From: an uncultured Christensenellaceae bacterium
GTDB taxonomy: Bacteria; Bacillota_A; Clostridia; Christensenellales; UBA3700
Direction of reading: 5' to 3'
Length of the DNA stretch: 24,052 nucleotides
NCBI GenBank assembly: GCA_944381335.1
Contig: CALWKT010000034.1
Location: 1 to 24,052, forward strand
The position numbers and the translations under genes are program-made. The notes beneath the pieces are model-generated. The model did no database searches. It was not told the DNA's origin and worked only from the letters and a program-made list of their open reading frames with translations. Shown piece by piece: positions 1 through 6,961 of the stretch; within the stretch, counting starts at the first letter, position 1; every line of letters begins with the position of its first letter.

Positions 1-148
1 TTAAACTCGTTGACTTTGCTTGTGTTTAATTGTACACTCGCTAATTTTTAAGTTCAAAGCAGTTGTTTTCGCTTTTATGCTCAACTTCTACTTCTCACCT
101 TTCTGTTCAGTTTTTAATGTCCGTTTGTCGCTGTCTCTCTCAGACAGC
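1..148 (-). other. Putative rRNA operon leader with boxA-like antitermination element (continues left of window)
   Basis: Read on the minus strand, this follows a near-consensus promoter. It begins with a 7-bp hairpin (130-148, GCTGTCT/AGACAGC, 5-base loop) at the predicted transcript 5' end. An AAAACTGAACAG motif follows at about 103-116. A short stem (61-65 with 82-86) then leads into TGCTTTGAACTTAAAAATT at 61-43, which resembles the boxA antiterminator of Firmicutes rrn leaders (TGYTCTTTGAAAACT-like). The boxB-then-boxA order, the AT richness, the tandem upstream promoters and the absence of any convincing reading frame all suit a pre-16S leader. The 16S gene itself is not in the window, so this is an inference. 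A leader for an ordinary protein gene is the alternative. Confidence 0.5.
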
Positions 149-154
149 TTTCAC

Positions 155-183
155 ATAATATCACAACGATTTTTTTATGTCAA
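155..183 (-). promoter_or_regulatory. Sigma-A promoter P2 of the putative rRNA operon
   Basis: On the minus strand, -35 TTGACA (183-178) and -10 TATTAT (160-155) are separated by exactly 17 bases. A/T-rich DNA resembling an UP element lies just upstream (about 190-230). Transcription would start near 148-149, at the foot of the 130-148 hairpin. The -35 is perfect and the -10 has five of six consensus bases, making this one of the strongest promoters in the window. Confidence 0.7.
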
Positions 184-268
184 ACATTTTTTCGGGGTTT
201 TCGATAAATTTTTTAATTTATTTTTTTGCCCCTGAAATCGTTGCTTCCCCTTTTTCGGGTGGACTTTA

Positions 269-297
269 ATCTTATCATAAATTTTTATACAATTCAA
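269..297 (-). promoter_or_regulatory. Sigma-A promoter P1 of the putative rRNA operon
   Basis: On the minus strand, -35 TTGAAT (297-292) and -10 TAAGAT (274-269) are separated by 17 bases. It lies about 115 bases upstream of P2 in the same orientation, and A/T-rich sequence at 302-360 could act as an UP element. Tandem promoters are typical of rRNA operons. It is weaker than P2. Confidence 0.5.
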
Positions 298-641
298 GGG
301 GTTTTCAGCACTTTTTTACGAAATTTTTTAATATTTTTATCTTATCTTTTGTATATTCTTTTCCGTTAAATCTATGCTGTTTGCCAAACTCGTTTACCTC
401 TCCCGTGCATATAGCGCTCCGCCGGCGAATATACCGTACCTGAAAAAATAAAGGTCGACAACTGCCCCTTTGACGTGAGCGGACATAACTTGCCTGTCGG
501 TATTTTCCGGCGTAACGCTTGTGCCGCATCTTTTTTCGGCGCCGTCAAACCATTGCTGCGAAAACAACATCGATATGTTTCATATCTATTATGTTTTATC
601 CGAAACCGTATTATCATATCCCGGCAGGATCGCTCTGTTGC
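298..641. other. Intergenic stretch without a supported gene
   Basis: The left part (to about 360) is A/T-rich and probably upstream promoter DNA for P1. The part from about 370 to 640 is richer in G and C. It contains short open frames on both strands, but none has a convincing ribosome binding site or recognisable protein. I looked for tmRNA, RNase P, SRP and tRNA hallmarks and saw none. A degraded gene or an unrecognised small RNA remains possible. Confidence 0.5.
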
Positions 642-670
642 AAAAAAAGCGTCGCACTGTTGCGACGCTT
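642..670 (-). terminator. Intrinsic terminator after the WG-repeat gene
   Basis: A perfect 10-bp stem (AAGCGTCGCA at 647-656 with its complement at 661-670) has a 4-base loop. Read on the minus strand, a run of seven T (A at 642-648 on plus) follows it. It lies about 40 bases past the stop codon of the gene ending at 709. Confidence 0.9.
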
Positions 671-708
671 ATTATTATAATATTATTATCAATATAACTG
701 TGAAAACG

Positions 709-1836
709 TCAGTCCCACCACGATGTGTCGAAATACTTTGCAACACCAATGTCATTGAACGAGAACGCCTCTATTACGGAATTGCCCGACGTATCTATTA
801 TGCCGTACGCGGTGCCGTTCTGAACGAGCGCATAGCCGCAATAAAAATCCGTCACGTGATCGTACCTGGTGGGGATTACCACTTCGCCTTTACTGTTTAT
901 ATACCCCCACTTGTTGTTCTTCTTAACTGCGGCAAGCCCTTCGCAAAAATCTCTTACTTTTTCATAGGAATCGCTTTTCTGATCCCCTTTCGTATTTATG
1001 AAATATTCCTGCGTTCCGCTCTTGACCCTTGCCAGACCGTCAATGAAATCGCCTGCGTCGTTGAACAGCGCGTCTATTTTCATCTTGCCGTTTGTGCCGA
1101 TATAGCCGAATTTACCGCCGACGTATACCCAGGCGAGCTTGTCGTCGTCGCCGAATTGTCCGACCGGAAGTCTTTCTCCGAGTTCGGAAGCGTAGCTGAT
1201 CTTGATCTCTCCTTTTCTGTTGCCTTTCTTATCGATGAGGCACCAGTAATTGTCGATTATCCCCTCTTCCTTTTCTTCCTTGATATTCACGAACGCGACG
1301 CCGTATTTGAATTCAAGCGCGTTTTCGTACTGACAATTTATAACTATTTTGCCTTTCTTGTCGGCATATCCCCACTTGTAAATCGGAGTCCCGTTTGCAG
1401 CGTCGCCGATCTTCTGATATACCGGGGTCAGACCGTTGTTGAATATGTCGAGAGACGCCTTTTCGTTGACCGTGATCTTGAAGGGCGCGGTGAAAAGCAA
1501 CATCAACAGGATGATCAGCACGAGCGAAATGAACGCGACGATATATCTATCCGGAAGTTTCTTCTTGAATATCTTGAAGATTCCCGTATTTATCCATTTT
1601 GCGAGAGTGGTGATGAAAGCGACTATGTACGTCCATATCTTAAGACAGAACATATCGAACTTGTTGAGTTTTTTAGCCTCAGCATGTTCTCCGATGCGTA
1701 TTATATTGTCAGAACCTTCCGGACGTTCTTCCTGCTGAGGTTCTTCCTGCTGTTCTGTGGAAGCGTTCTCAACGGTCTCGTCGATATCGTCGGTAGCCAG
1801 ACTTTCAGTCTCTCTGTTCTTATTACTCCTAGCCAT
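709..1836 (-). CDS. Membrane-anchored WG-repeat protein
   Basis: A 375-residue protein of unknown function. Residues 1-60 are hydrophilic, rich in Glu and Gln, and probably cytoplasmic. Two hydrophobic segments follow (about 67-84 and 98-117). The rest carries degenerate WG (KWGYID-type) repeats, clear at about 153-183, 241-271, 308-338 and 342-370, with weaker units at 197-220 and 276-304. WG repeats are tandem beta-rich modules common in Firmicutes proteins of mostly unknown role, probably binding or scaffolding. The repeats most likely face outside, though topology is inferred. The start is supported by GGAGAG nine bases upstream, which lies beside a small TCCGT/ACGGA hairpin that could partly mask it. 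The gene has its own promoter and terminator, so it is probably monocistronic. Confidence 0.85.
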   Translation of the reverse strand: MARSNKNRETESLATDDIDETVENASTEQQEEPQQEERPEGSDNIIRIGEHAEAKKLNKFDMFCLKIWTYIVAFITTLAKWINTGIFKIFKKKLPDRYIVAFISLVLIILLMLLFTAPFKITVNEKASLDIFNNGLTPVYQKIGDAANGTPIYKWGYADKKGKIVINCQYENALEFKYGVAFVNIKEEKEEGIIDNYWCLIDKKGNRKGEIKISYASELGERLPVGQFGDDDKLAWVYVGGKFGYIGTNGKMKIDALFNDAGDFIDGLARVKSGTQEYFINTKGDQKSDSYEKVRDFCEGLAAVKKNNKWGYINSKGEVVIPTRYDHVTDFYCGYALVQNGTAYGIIDTSGNSVIEAFSFNDIGVAKYFDTSWWD

Positions 1837-1912
1837 ATCACAAAGCTCTCCGTAAAAACGGACAGCACCCCTGTATTATTTTCAGTCGGCATATGCAACT
1901 TTACATTTTAAT

Positions 1913-1940
1913 ATTATAACAATATTTACTTTAAAAGCAA
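1913..1940 (-). promoter_or_regulatory. Promoter of the WG-repeat gene
   Basis: On the minus strand, TTGCTT (1940-1935), a 16-base spacer, then TATAAT (1918-1913) preceded by TGT, an extended -10. It gives a leader of about 70 bases to the ATG at 1836. Confidence 0.65.
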
Positions 1941-1957
1941 GTATTTGAGCGTATTAA

Positions 1958-2959
1958 TTATGACGGGACTCCGACGTCGGCGTCCGGAATTTCCAGCGAG
2001 CCCGTGTACGAGTCTGAATTATAATACAATTTTACGCACGCGCTGCAGCCTGTATACACATTGTCAGCAATTTTCCCGCGCGCATTTTTGTCCGAGATCC
2101 CGTCCTCTTCCCTGAGGTCTATTTCAACTGCGGTTTCCGCTCCCGAAAAATCGTTGTTGACAAGGTATATTTCCCCGTTTGTCGCGCCAGTTTCTATGCA
2201 CTTTTCATAGCCGGAAAAAGAACATGCTCTGCAATATATAAGAGCGGCGTCCGACGGCGCTTTTACCGCAAAACCGGAGCGTGTTTTCTTTGTCGGGTCG
2301 TCATAAAAAAACGTGCATCCGACGGCGGTAAAAGACGCTCCCTGCCCTATCTGAACACCCGCTTTTTCACCGCTGTATTCCGTCGCGTATACGTTCACTT
2401 TATTGAGAAAAAGCTCAGCGTTTTCACAAACTGAAATTGCGCCGACGGCTGCGCCGCCCACCCCGGTGACGGTGACTCTGCCTTTTACTTCGAGTCTGGG
2501 ATAATATCCGCCTGAAATCAACACGGATCCGTCTTTTCCGAAATTGTCAACCGCACGTTGCAAAGCGTTTTCTCCGCTTCCTTCTCCGACGATCTCGTCC
2601 GCCACGGTAAGCTTGAGCACAGATTTGTAAGGAGTGTTTTTTGCGCGTACGGTTATCCTCGTTTCTCCGCCCGAAATCGCCGTTACCACGCCGTCCCCGC
2701 TGACCTTGGCGACGTTTTCGTCCGAACTCTCCCACACCGGTTCGAAACCTGCCGCCGCCGGACTCTGTCTGACGTAATACTTTCTGCTTTCTCCCACCTT
2801 CAGATAATCGAAAGTACAGTTGAGAATCATATGTCCGTCCGGGCTTTCCACGCTGACCGCAACGCCCGTGCATCCCGTCGCCGCTATCGCAAAGGCAACC
2901 GCGGCGATAAGAACAAAAATCACCCTGTTTAACCTGCCTGAATAACTATACGTTGTCAT
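1958..2959 (-). CDS. Lipoprotein with Ig-like (BIG2) domain and beta-helix region
   Basis: A 333-residue predicted surface protein. The N-terminus has basic residues, a hydrophobic stretch (about 13-27) and a possible lipobox ending at Cys30 (ATGC), so export and lipidation are likely; the -3 residue is atypical. Residues about 52-119 look like a bacterial Ig-like group 2 domain: LKVGES, then W.SSDENVAKVSGDGVVTA, then G.TRITV. From about 128 to 316, repeating short beta motifs and stacked NNDFSG/GCTFFY-type turns suggest a right-handed parallel beta-helix like that of pectate-lyase-fold proteins. No catalytic residues can be assigned, so binding or structural use is as likely as carbohydrate cleavage. 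The start at 2959 follows AAGGA 11 bases upstream; the ATG a few bases earlier runs straight into a stop. No terminator is visible after it. Confidence 0.75.
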   Translation of the reverse strand: MTTYSYSGRLNRVIFVLIAAVAFAIAATGCTGVAVSVESPDGHMILNCTFDYLKVGESRKYYVRQSPAAAGFEPVWESSDENVAKVSGDGVVTAISGGETRITVRAKNTPYKSVLKLTVADEIVGEGSGENALQRAVDNFGKDGSVLISGGYYPRLEVKGRVTVTGVGGAAVGAISVCENAELFLNKVNVYATEYSGEKAGVQIGQGASFTAVGCTFFYDDPTKKTRSGFAVKAPSDAALIYCRACSFSGYEKCIETGATNGEIYLVNNDFSGAETAVEIDLREEDGISDKNARGKIADNVYTGCSACVKLYYNSDSYTGSLEIPDADVGVPS

Positions 2960-3020
2960 ACCATTAATATTCCTTAAGTTATTGCATTTTTATTTATTAT
3001 TTATATGTATTTTAAGTAAA

Positions 3021-3049
3021 ATTATCAGGATAACGCTTGAATTAATCAA
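3021..3049 (-). promoter_or_regulatory. Promoter of the beta-helix lipoprotein gene
   Basis: On the minus strand, TTGATT (3049-3044), 17 bases, then GATAAT (3026-3021). Its -35 lies inside the spacer of the opposing plus-strand promoter, so the two cannot easily be occupied together. Confidence 0.55.
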
Positions 3050-3066
3050 CTTCCGTATGCTATAAT
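3037..3066 (+). promoter_or_regulatory. Promoter of the SDR gene pair
   Basis: TTGAAT (3037-3042), an 18-base spacer and a perfect TATAAT (3061-3066) preceded by TGC, an extended -10. The leader to the ATG at 3117 is about 45 bases and ends with GGAGG at 3108-3112. This is a strong promoter and fits the codon use of the genes it drives, which looks highly expressed. Confidence 0.75.
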
Positions 3067-3116
3067 TACCCTAAGGCTGATTATGCCATACGATCAAACA
3101 TTCATTTGGAGGAATT

Positions 3117-4706
3117 ATGAACGAAAAGAAAGTTGTGTTTATTACAGGTTCGTCCGGCTCAATGGGCAGCCAGGTTCTGAAGTACGTAATGGAAACGAAC
3201 AAGTTCAAAGGCCTTGTTCTTCTCAGAAAGAAACCCGCGAACGAAAAACTCGCTGAAAAGCTCAAGAAGCAGTACGGCGAAAACATCACCGTTGTATTCG
3301 GCGACCTTTCCAACAAACAGGATTGCGTGAAGTGCGTTGAAATGAGCGATTACGTTTTCCACTGCGCAGCGATCATTCCCCCCACTTCGGACCACAACCC
3401 CGAAATGGCAAAGAAGGCGAACTACACCGGTACGTGCAACCTCGTCGACGCGATTGCGGAAAGCCCGCGTGCAAAAGACATCAAGCTCGTACATATCGCT
3501 ACCGTTGCCGAATACGGCAACCGTGACTGGCAGCATCCCTGGGGCCGCGTAGGCGATCCTCTTCTTCCGAGCGCTTTCGACTTCTATGCGATCACCAAGC
3601 TGCGCGCGGAGAGATATCTCCTCGAGAAAAATCTCCCCAACTGGGCGGTTCTCCGTCAGTCAGGCGTTCTGCACGACAATCTGTTCAAGAACAATATGAG
3701 CGACGGTCGGATGTGCCACACTTGCTGGAACGTTCGGATCGAATGGGCTACCGCTAAAGAAAGCGGCATCCTGATGAGAAACCTTGCGGTCAAGGACAGC
3801 GAAGGCACCCTGAAGCCCGGTTTCTGGAACAAAGTATACAACATCGGCGGCGGCGCTTCCTGCCGTGTCACCGGCTACAACACGATGGAAGCCGGCTTCG
3901 GTATGATGGGCGCTATCCCCGAACAGTTCTTCAAGCCGAACTGGAACGCTACCAGAAACTTCCACTGCTTCTGGTACTATGACTCCGACGTGCTCGATGA
4001 CTATCTCGACTTCCAGAAGACGGACAGCTGGGACGAGTTCTGGGCAAGAATGGCTAAACAGAACTGGTACTTCAAACTGGGCGTTCTCGCTCCGAAGAGC
4101 CTGATCAGCAAACTCGCGATCCAGAGACTGTTCAAGGACAGCAACGCTCCCATGTACTGGCTTAACCACGGCCTCGAAAAGCGTGTCGAAGCGTTCTTCG
4201 GCGGCAGAGAGAAGTACAATCAGATCGGCGACGACTGGAAGAACTTCCCTCTCTTCTGCAAGAACCAGATCAAGGACAAGGACGGCAACGTCGTTGACTA
4301 CGAATACCGCAAGGATATCAAGAACGCGAAGCAGTTCCTTCTCAGCCACGGTTATGACGAAAGCAAGCCGGACAGCGAACTCGACATCGAAGATATGCAG
4401 CAGGCTGCTGAGTTCAGAGGCGGCAAGTGCCTGAGCAAGACGATGGTAAAGGGCGACCTCTACACCAAGCTCAAATGGCAGTGCCACGACGGACACGTAT
4501 TCGAGTCTTCGCCGTACACTATCCTCAAAGCGGGTCACTGGTGCCCCGAATGCTGCATGCCCGCTCCCTGGCGTTTCGACGAGCTGGCTAAACACATCCC
4601 CTTCTTCGCACAGGTCTGGTACGACACCCACGATCCGTCCGAGAACTGCTACTATGACGAGAACTGCTACAAGGATATCCTTGAAGCGGAAAAAGCTAAC
4701 AAGTAA
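3117..4706 (+). CDS. Extended SDR (NAD(P)-dependent epimerase/dehydratase-like) with C-terminal zinc-ribbon-like module
   Basis: A 529-residue protein; typical extended SDRs have 300-350 residues. Residues 5-17 carry the Rossmann nucleotide-binding motif TGSSGSMG. VFGDLS at 60-65 and the HCAAIIPP segment at 82-89 follow the 3-beta-HSD/epimerase pattern, and the catalytic YxxxK is present as Y157-AIT-K161. The domain runs to about 310. Residues 310-430 are a family-specific extension I do not recognise. Residues 434-480 resemble a zinc ribbon: GGKCLS, KLKWQC, GH, then WCPEC, with likely ligands C456, H460, C476 and C479 (C-x3-H-x15-C-x2-C). Similar modules are known from endonuclease-like proteins. 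The substrate is unknown; a sugar nucleotide or a steroid-like hydroxyl are possibilities. GGAGG five bases upstream fixes the start. A second SDR follows 65 bases downstream. Confidence 0.85.
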   Translation: MNEKKVVFITGSSGSMGSQVLKYVMETNKFKGLVLLRKKPANEKLAEKLKKQYGENITVVFGDLSNKQDCVKCVEMSDYVFHCAAIIPPTSDHNPEMAKKANYTGTCNLVDAIAESPRAKDIKLVHIATVAEYGNRDWQHPWGRVGDPLLPSAFDFYAITKLRAERYLLEKNLPNWAVLRQSGVLHDNLFKNNMSDGRMCHTCWNVRIEWATAKESGILMRNLAVKDSEGTLKPGFWNKVYNIGGGASCRVTGYNTMEAGFGMMGAIPEQFFKPNWNATRNFHCFWYYDSDVLDDYLDFQKTDSWDEFWARMAKQNWYFKLGVLAPKSLISKLAIQRLFKDSNAPMYWLNHGLEKRVEAFFGGREKYNQIGDDWKNFPLFCKNQIKDKDGNVVDYEYRKDIKNAKQFLLSHGYDESKPDSELDIEDMQQAAEFRGGKCLSKTMVKGDLYTKLKWQCHDGHVFESSPYTILKAGHWCPECCMPAPWRFDELAKHIPFFAQVWYDTHDPSENCYYDENCYKDILEAEKANK

Positions 4707-4717
4707 AATGAAAAAAC

Positions 4718-4751
4718 GTTGTCTCTCCCCGTTTTTACGGGAAGGGACAAC
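4718..4751 (+). other. RNA hairpin between the two SDR genes
   Basis: Bases 4718-4731 pair with 4738-4751: a 14-bp stem with one C/A mismatch and one G-U pair, closing a TTTTTA loop. The wobble (T4724 with G4745) pairs only in the plus-strand RNA, so that strand is the likely functional one. The bases after it (CTTTGATTAA) are a poor T-tract, so full termination is unlikely. It may act as a weak attenuator or an mRNA-stabilising or processing element that sets the ratio of the two proteins. Confidence 0.65.
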
Positions 4752-4771
4752 TTTGATTAAAGAGGTGAACT

Positions 4772-5965
4772 ATGGAAAATGTTATGGAAAAAAGCAATGA
4801 AAGACTTGATGTGAAAAAAGTCTTTATCTGCGGCGGTACCGGCTTCCTCGGTTTCTATTCTGCAAAAGAATTTCTGAACCAGGGCGTTGAAGTCGCCGTT
4901 CTCGCACTCCCCAACGAAATCACGCTCAATCAGAGCTGGTGGCCGAAGGATATCAAAGTCAATTACGGCATGCTCTTCAATCTGAGACAGATGCACGCTG
5001 ACGAAAAGTGCCTGAAGAAAGAAGATCTCGTCGAATACTTCAGGGGTTACGACGTTATGGTTTATGCAGTCGGTCCGGACGACCGTATGCACACTCACCC
5101 CGGCGTATCCGGTTACGATTTCTTCCACTACTATCTGGTCGAGAAAGTTATCCCCGTATTCGAAGCTGCAAGAGAAGCCGGCGTAAAGAAGGCGGTCCTT
5201 CTCAACTCCTACTTCGCTTACTTCGACAGAGTATGGCCTGAAAAGCATCTTGCTGACAACCACCCCTACATCAAGGTGCGTTGCGAGCAGGCTGACGCGC
5301 TGATCAAAGTCGGCGGCGGCAGAGAAAACGGCGGCATGGACGTTGTTGTCCTCGAACTGCCCTACATATTCGGCAATATGCCTGAGCGCGAGCCGCTCTG
5401 GAAAGAGATATTCCTCGACAGATTTGCTAAGATGCCCGCAGTTATGTTCCCGAAGGGCGGCACCAACATGATCCACGTTCAGGGTATCGCGGAAGCCGTT
5501 GTTTCCGCAGCGTTCTACGGACAGCACGGCGACAAGCTTCCTATCGGCGCATACGACAGAAAGTACAAAGACATGATCAACATGATGATGGAATACGTCG
5601 GCGCTACAAAGCGTTACATGGGCGTTCCCACCTGGATGGCTACCATCGGCGGCTACATGGTAGCTAACGACCTCAAGAAGACCAACCAGGACAGCGGTCT
5701 TAACTACAAGAGGCTGATGAAAGACATTCAGTCTCAGGACCTCTATTTCGGTCAGGACGTTATCGACAAGGTAAGAAAGCACCTGCATTACGACGAGTTC
5801 GGCTTCAACGGCGGCGGCACACTCGAAGACGGCATCAAGAAGACGATGATCGCTTGCTATCCGCACAGATTCGACGAAAACGGCAACCTCAAGAAAGAAT
5901 GGATCGGTATCAACCCCATCAAGAAGGAAACCGCTACGAACAACGTTTTCGTAAACAAGAAGTAA
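4772..5965 (+). CDS. Second extended SDR / NAD-dependent epimerase-like protein
   Basis: A 397-residue protein. GGTGFLG at 21-27 is the glycine-rich nucleotide-binding motif after a short hydrophilic N-terminus. ELPYIFGNMP (195-204) and the MIHVQGIAEAV segment (233-243) match the C-terminal substrate side of epimerase/reductase SDRs. The usual YxxxK is not evident: at the expected position the sequence reads Y166-IKV-R170, with Arg where Lys is normal, so catalysis may be altered or absent as in atypical SDRs. Residues 340-397 are a tail rich in Lys and Asn. GAGGTG six bases upstream supports the first ATG; Met5 is an alternative. It shares the promoter of the preceding gene and is followed by a strong terminator. 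It may work with that gene product on one pathway or as a heteromer. The substrate is unknown. Confidence 0.8.
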   Translation: MENVMEKSNERLDVKKVFICGGTGFLGFYSAKEFLNQGVEVAVLALPNEITLNQSWWPKDIKVNYGMLFNLRQMHADEKCLKKEDLVEYFRGYDVMVYAVGPDDRMHTHPGVSGYDFFHYYLVEKVIPVFEAAREAGVKKAVLLNSYFAYFDRVWPEKHLADNHPYIKVRCEQADALIKVGGGRENGGMDVVVLELPYIFGNMPEREPLWKEIFLDRFAKMPAVMFPKGGTNMIHVQGIAEAVVSAAFYGQHGDKLPIGAYDRKYKDMINMMMEYVGATKRYMGVPTWMATIGGYMVANDLKKTNQDSGLNYKRLMKDIQSQDLYFGQDVIDKVRKHLHYDEFGFNGGGTLEDGIKKTMIACYPHRFDENGNLKKEWIGINPIKKETATNNVFVNKK

Positions 5966-5988
5966 TTCTCCAAATCGTTCATAAAATA

Positions 5989-6021
5989 GACCTGCGGAAA
6001 TCCGCAGGTCTTTTGTTTTTC
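5989..6021 (+). terminator. Intrinsic terminator of the SDR operon
   Basis: GACCTGCGG and CCGCAGGTC form a perfect stem (5989-6010) with a small AAAT loop, followed by TTTTGTTTTT (6011-6020). It lies 24 bases after the stop codon. The next 165 bases, up to the minus-strand terminator, show nothing I can annotate. Confidence 0.95.
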
Positions 6022-6185
6022 CGTAACCCTATAGTCGGCAGCGCAATGGCTTTGCGAAACAACTCCGGGAAAAACCTTCCCTCACAGGACCGTTCAATGC
6101 GCCGCGCTCCGTATTGTATATCCTTCCTCATCTTAGCCCACATGTTATTTTAAGATGTTGCGCACTGTTTTTATCTCATTCCGAC

Positions 6186-6213
6186 AAAAAAACGGCTTCC
6201 CGATAAGGGAAGC
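6186..6213 (-). terminator. Intrinsic terminator after the Nudix gene
   Basis: GCTTCCC (6195-6201) and GGGAAGC (6207-6213) form a stem with a 5-base loop. On the minus strand CG and then seven T (A at 6186-6192 on plus) follow. It lies about 35 bases past the Nudix stop codon. Confidence 0.85.
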
Positions 6214-6248
6214 ACGCGTGCCGTATATCCTTTTATAAATTCCGGATT

Positions 6249-6791
6249 TTACAGCTCTCCTCTCGCCTTTGCCGCCGCATAAGCGTATATTGCTACCAAC
6301 GTCTTGCTGTCGTGTATTTCTCCTTTCTGAGCCATTTCGTAAGCCTTCTCAAACGGCACTTTTTCCACCCCGAGAAACTCCCCTTCGTCAAGATGCGCAA
6401 CTTTTTTCGTCAATCCGGTTGCAAGATACAGGTAAAGGATCTCGTCTGTATATGCGGGCGTAGGATAGACGCTCGCCATAAGCCTGATATTGTCCGCAAC
6501 CAGTCCGGTCTCCTCCTCGAGTTCTCTCACCGCGCAAACGAGCGGATCTTCACCCTTTTCGCGCTTGCCCGCCGGGATTTCGACGGTTTCCGCTCCGTAA
6601 GGATATCTGAACTGCGTGACAAGGAATATATTCTCGTCATCGTCGACAGCGAGCACGCACGATCCGCCGCTGTGGCGCACGTATTCTCTCACGCTTTTTT
6701 TGCCGTTCTCAAGTTCCACTTCGTCCTTGTAAAGCTGAAGTATCCTTCCGTCGTAAAGCAGTTCCCCGCTCAGTTTCTTTTCCTTTGACAT
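6249..6791 (-). CDS. Nudix hydrolase, ADP-ribose pyrophosphatase type
   Basis: A 180-residue protein that would hydrolyse nucleoside diphosphate-linked compounds, most likely ADP-ribose to AMP and ribose 5-phosphate. The Nudix box Gx5Ex7REUxEExGU is intact at residues 75-97 (G75, E81, R89-E90, E93-E94, G96). QFRYPYG at 60-66 and the proline at 112, sixteen residues after the box Gly, are typical of the ADP-ribose pyrophosphatase (NudF/YqkG) subfamily rather than MutT. The length matches that family. The start follows AGGAGA at a good distance. It is probably monocistronic, with terminators on both sides; I found no clear promoter in its upstream 125 bases. The exact substrate cannot be told from sequence. 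Confidence 0.92.
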   Translation of the reverse strand: MSKEKKLSGELLYDGRILQLYKDEVELENGKKSVREYVRHSGGSCVLAVDDDENIFLVTQFRYPYGAETVEIPAGKREKGEDPLVCAVRELEEETGLVADNIRLMASVYPTPAYTDEILYLYLATGLTKKVAHLDEGEFLGVEKVPFEKAYEMAQKGEIHDSKTLVAIYAYAAAKARGEL

Positions 6792-6917
6792 AACGTCTCC
6801 TTTTGCGACAATGCCGCGTAGTGTATATTACGGTTTTTTTGCATCACGGTTTCGCAACCGACCGTGTGTTTTATCTTCCGACGGAACGTGATTTCTTCCT
6901 GCCGGAAGCGTATATAT

Positions 6918-6942
6918 AAAAAGGAGCGGATCTCTCCGCTCC
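6918..6942 (-). terminator. Intrinsic terminator after the foldase lipoprotein gene
   Basis: GGAGCGGA (6923-6930) and TCCGCTCC (6935-6942) form a perfect 8-bp stem with a 4-base loop. On the minus strand TTTTTATATATA follows. It ends the long minus-strand cluster, 20 bases past the stop codon at 6962. Confidence 0.92.
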
Positions 6943-6961
6943 CTTGATACGCTTTTTTACG

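Noticed and set aside
10..38. Plus-strand promoter-like TTGACT, 17 bases, TACACT
   Set aside because: It lies inside the putative rRNA leader and faces a region with no plus-strand gene. A/T-rich DNA gives such matches by chance.
372..617. Short open reading frames on both strands upstream of the WG-gene terminator
   Set aside because: No ribosome binding site, no recognisable domain and no coding-like structure.
475..1911. Long plus-strand frame (478 residues)
   Set aside because: It is the antisense shadow of the WG-repeat gene, which has repeats, promoter, ribosome binding site and terminator.
4757..5866. Long minus-strand frame opposite the second SDR gene
   Set aside because: Shadow frame produced by biased codon use; the plus strand encodes a clear Rossmann protein.
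6842..6880. Alternative hairpins (CACGGT/ACCGTG versus CGGTT/AACCG) upstream of the Nudix gene as a riboswitch
   Set aside because: Stems are short, no T-tract follows, and no known aptamer is visible.
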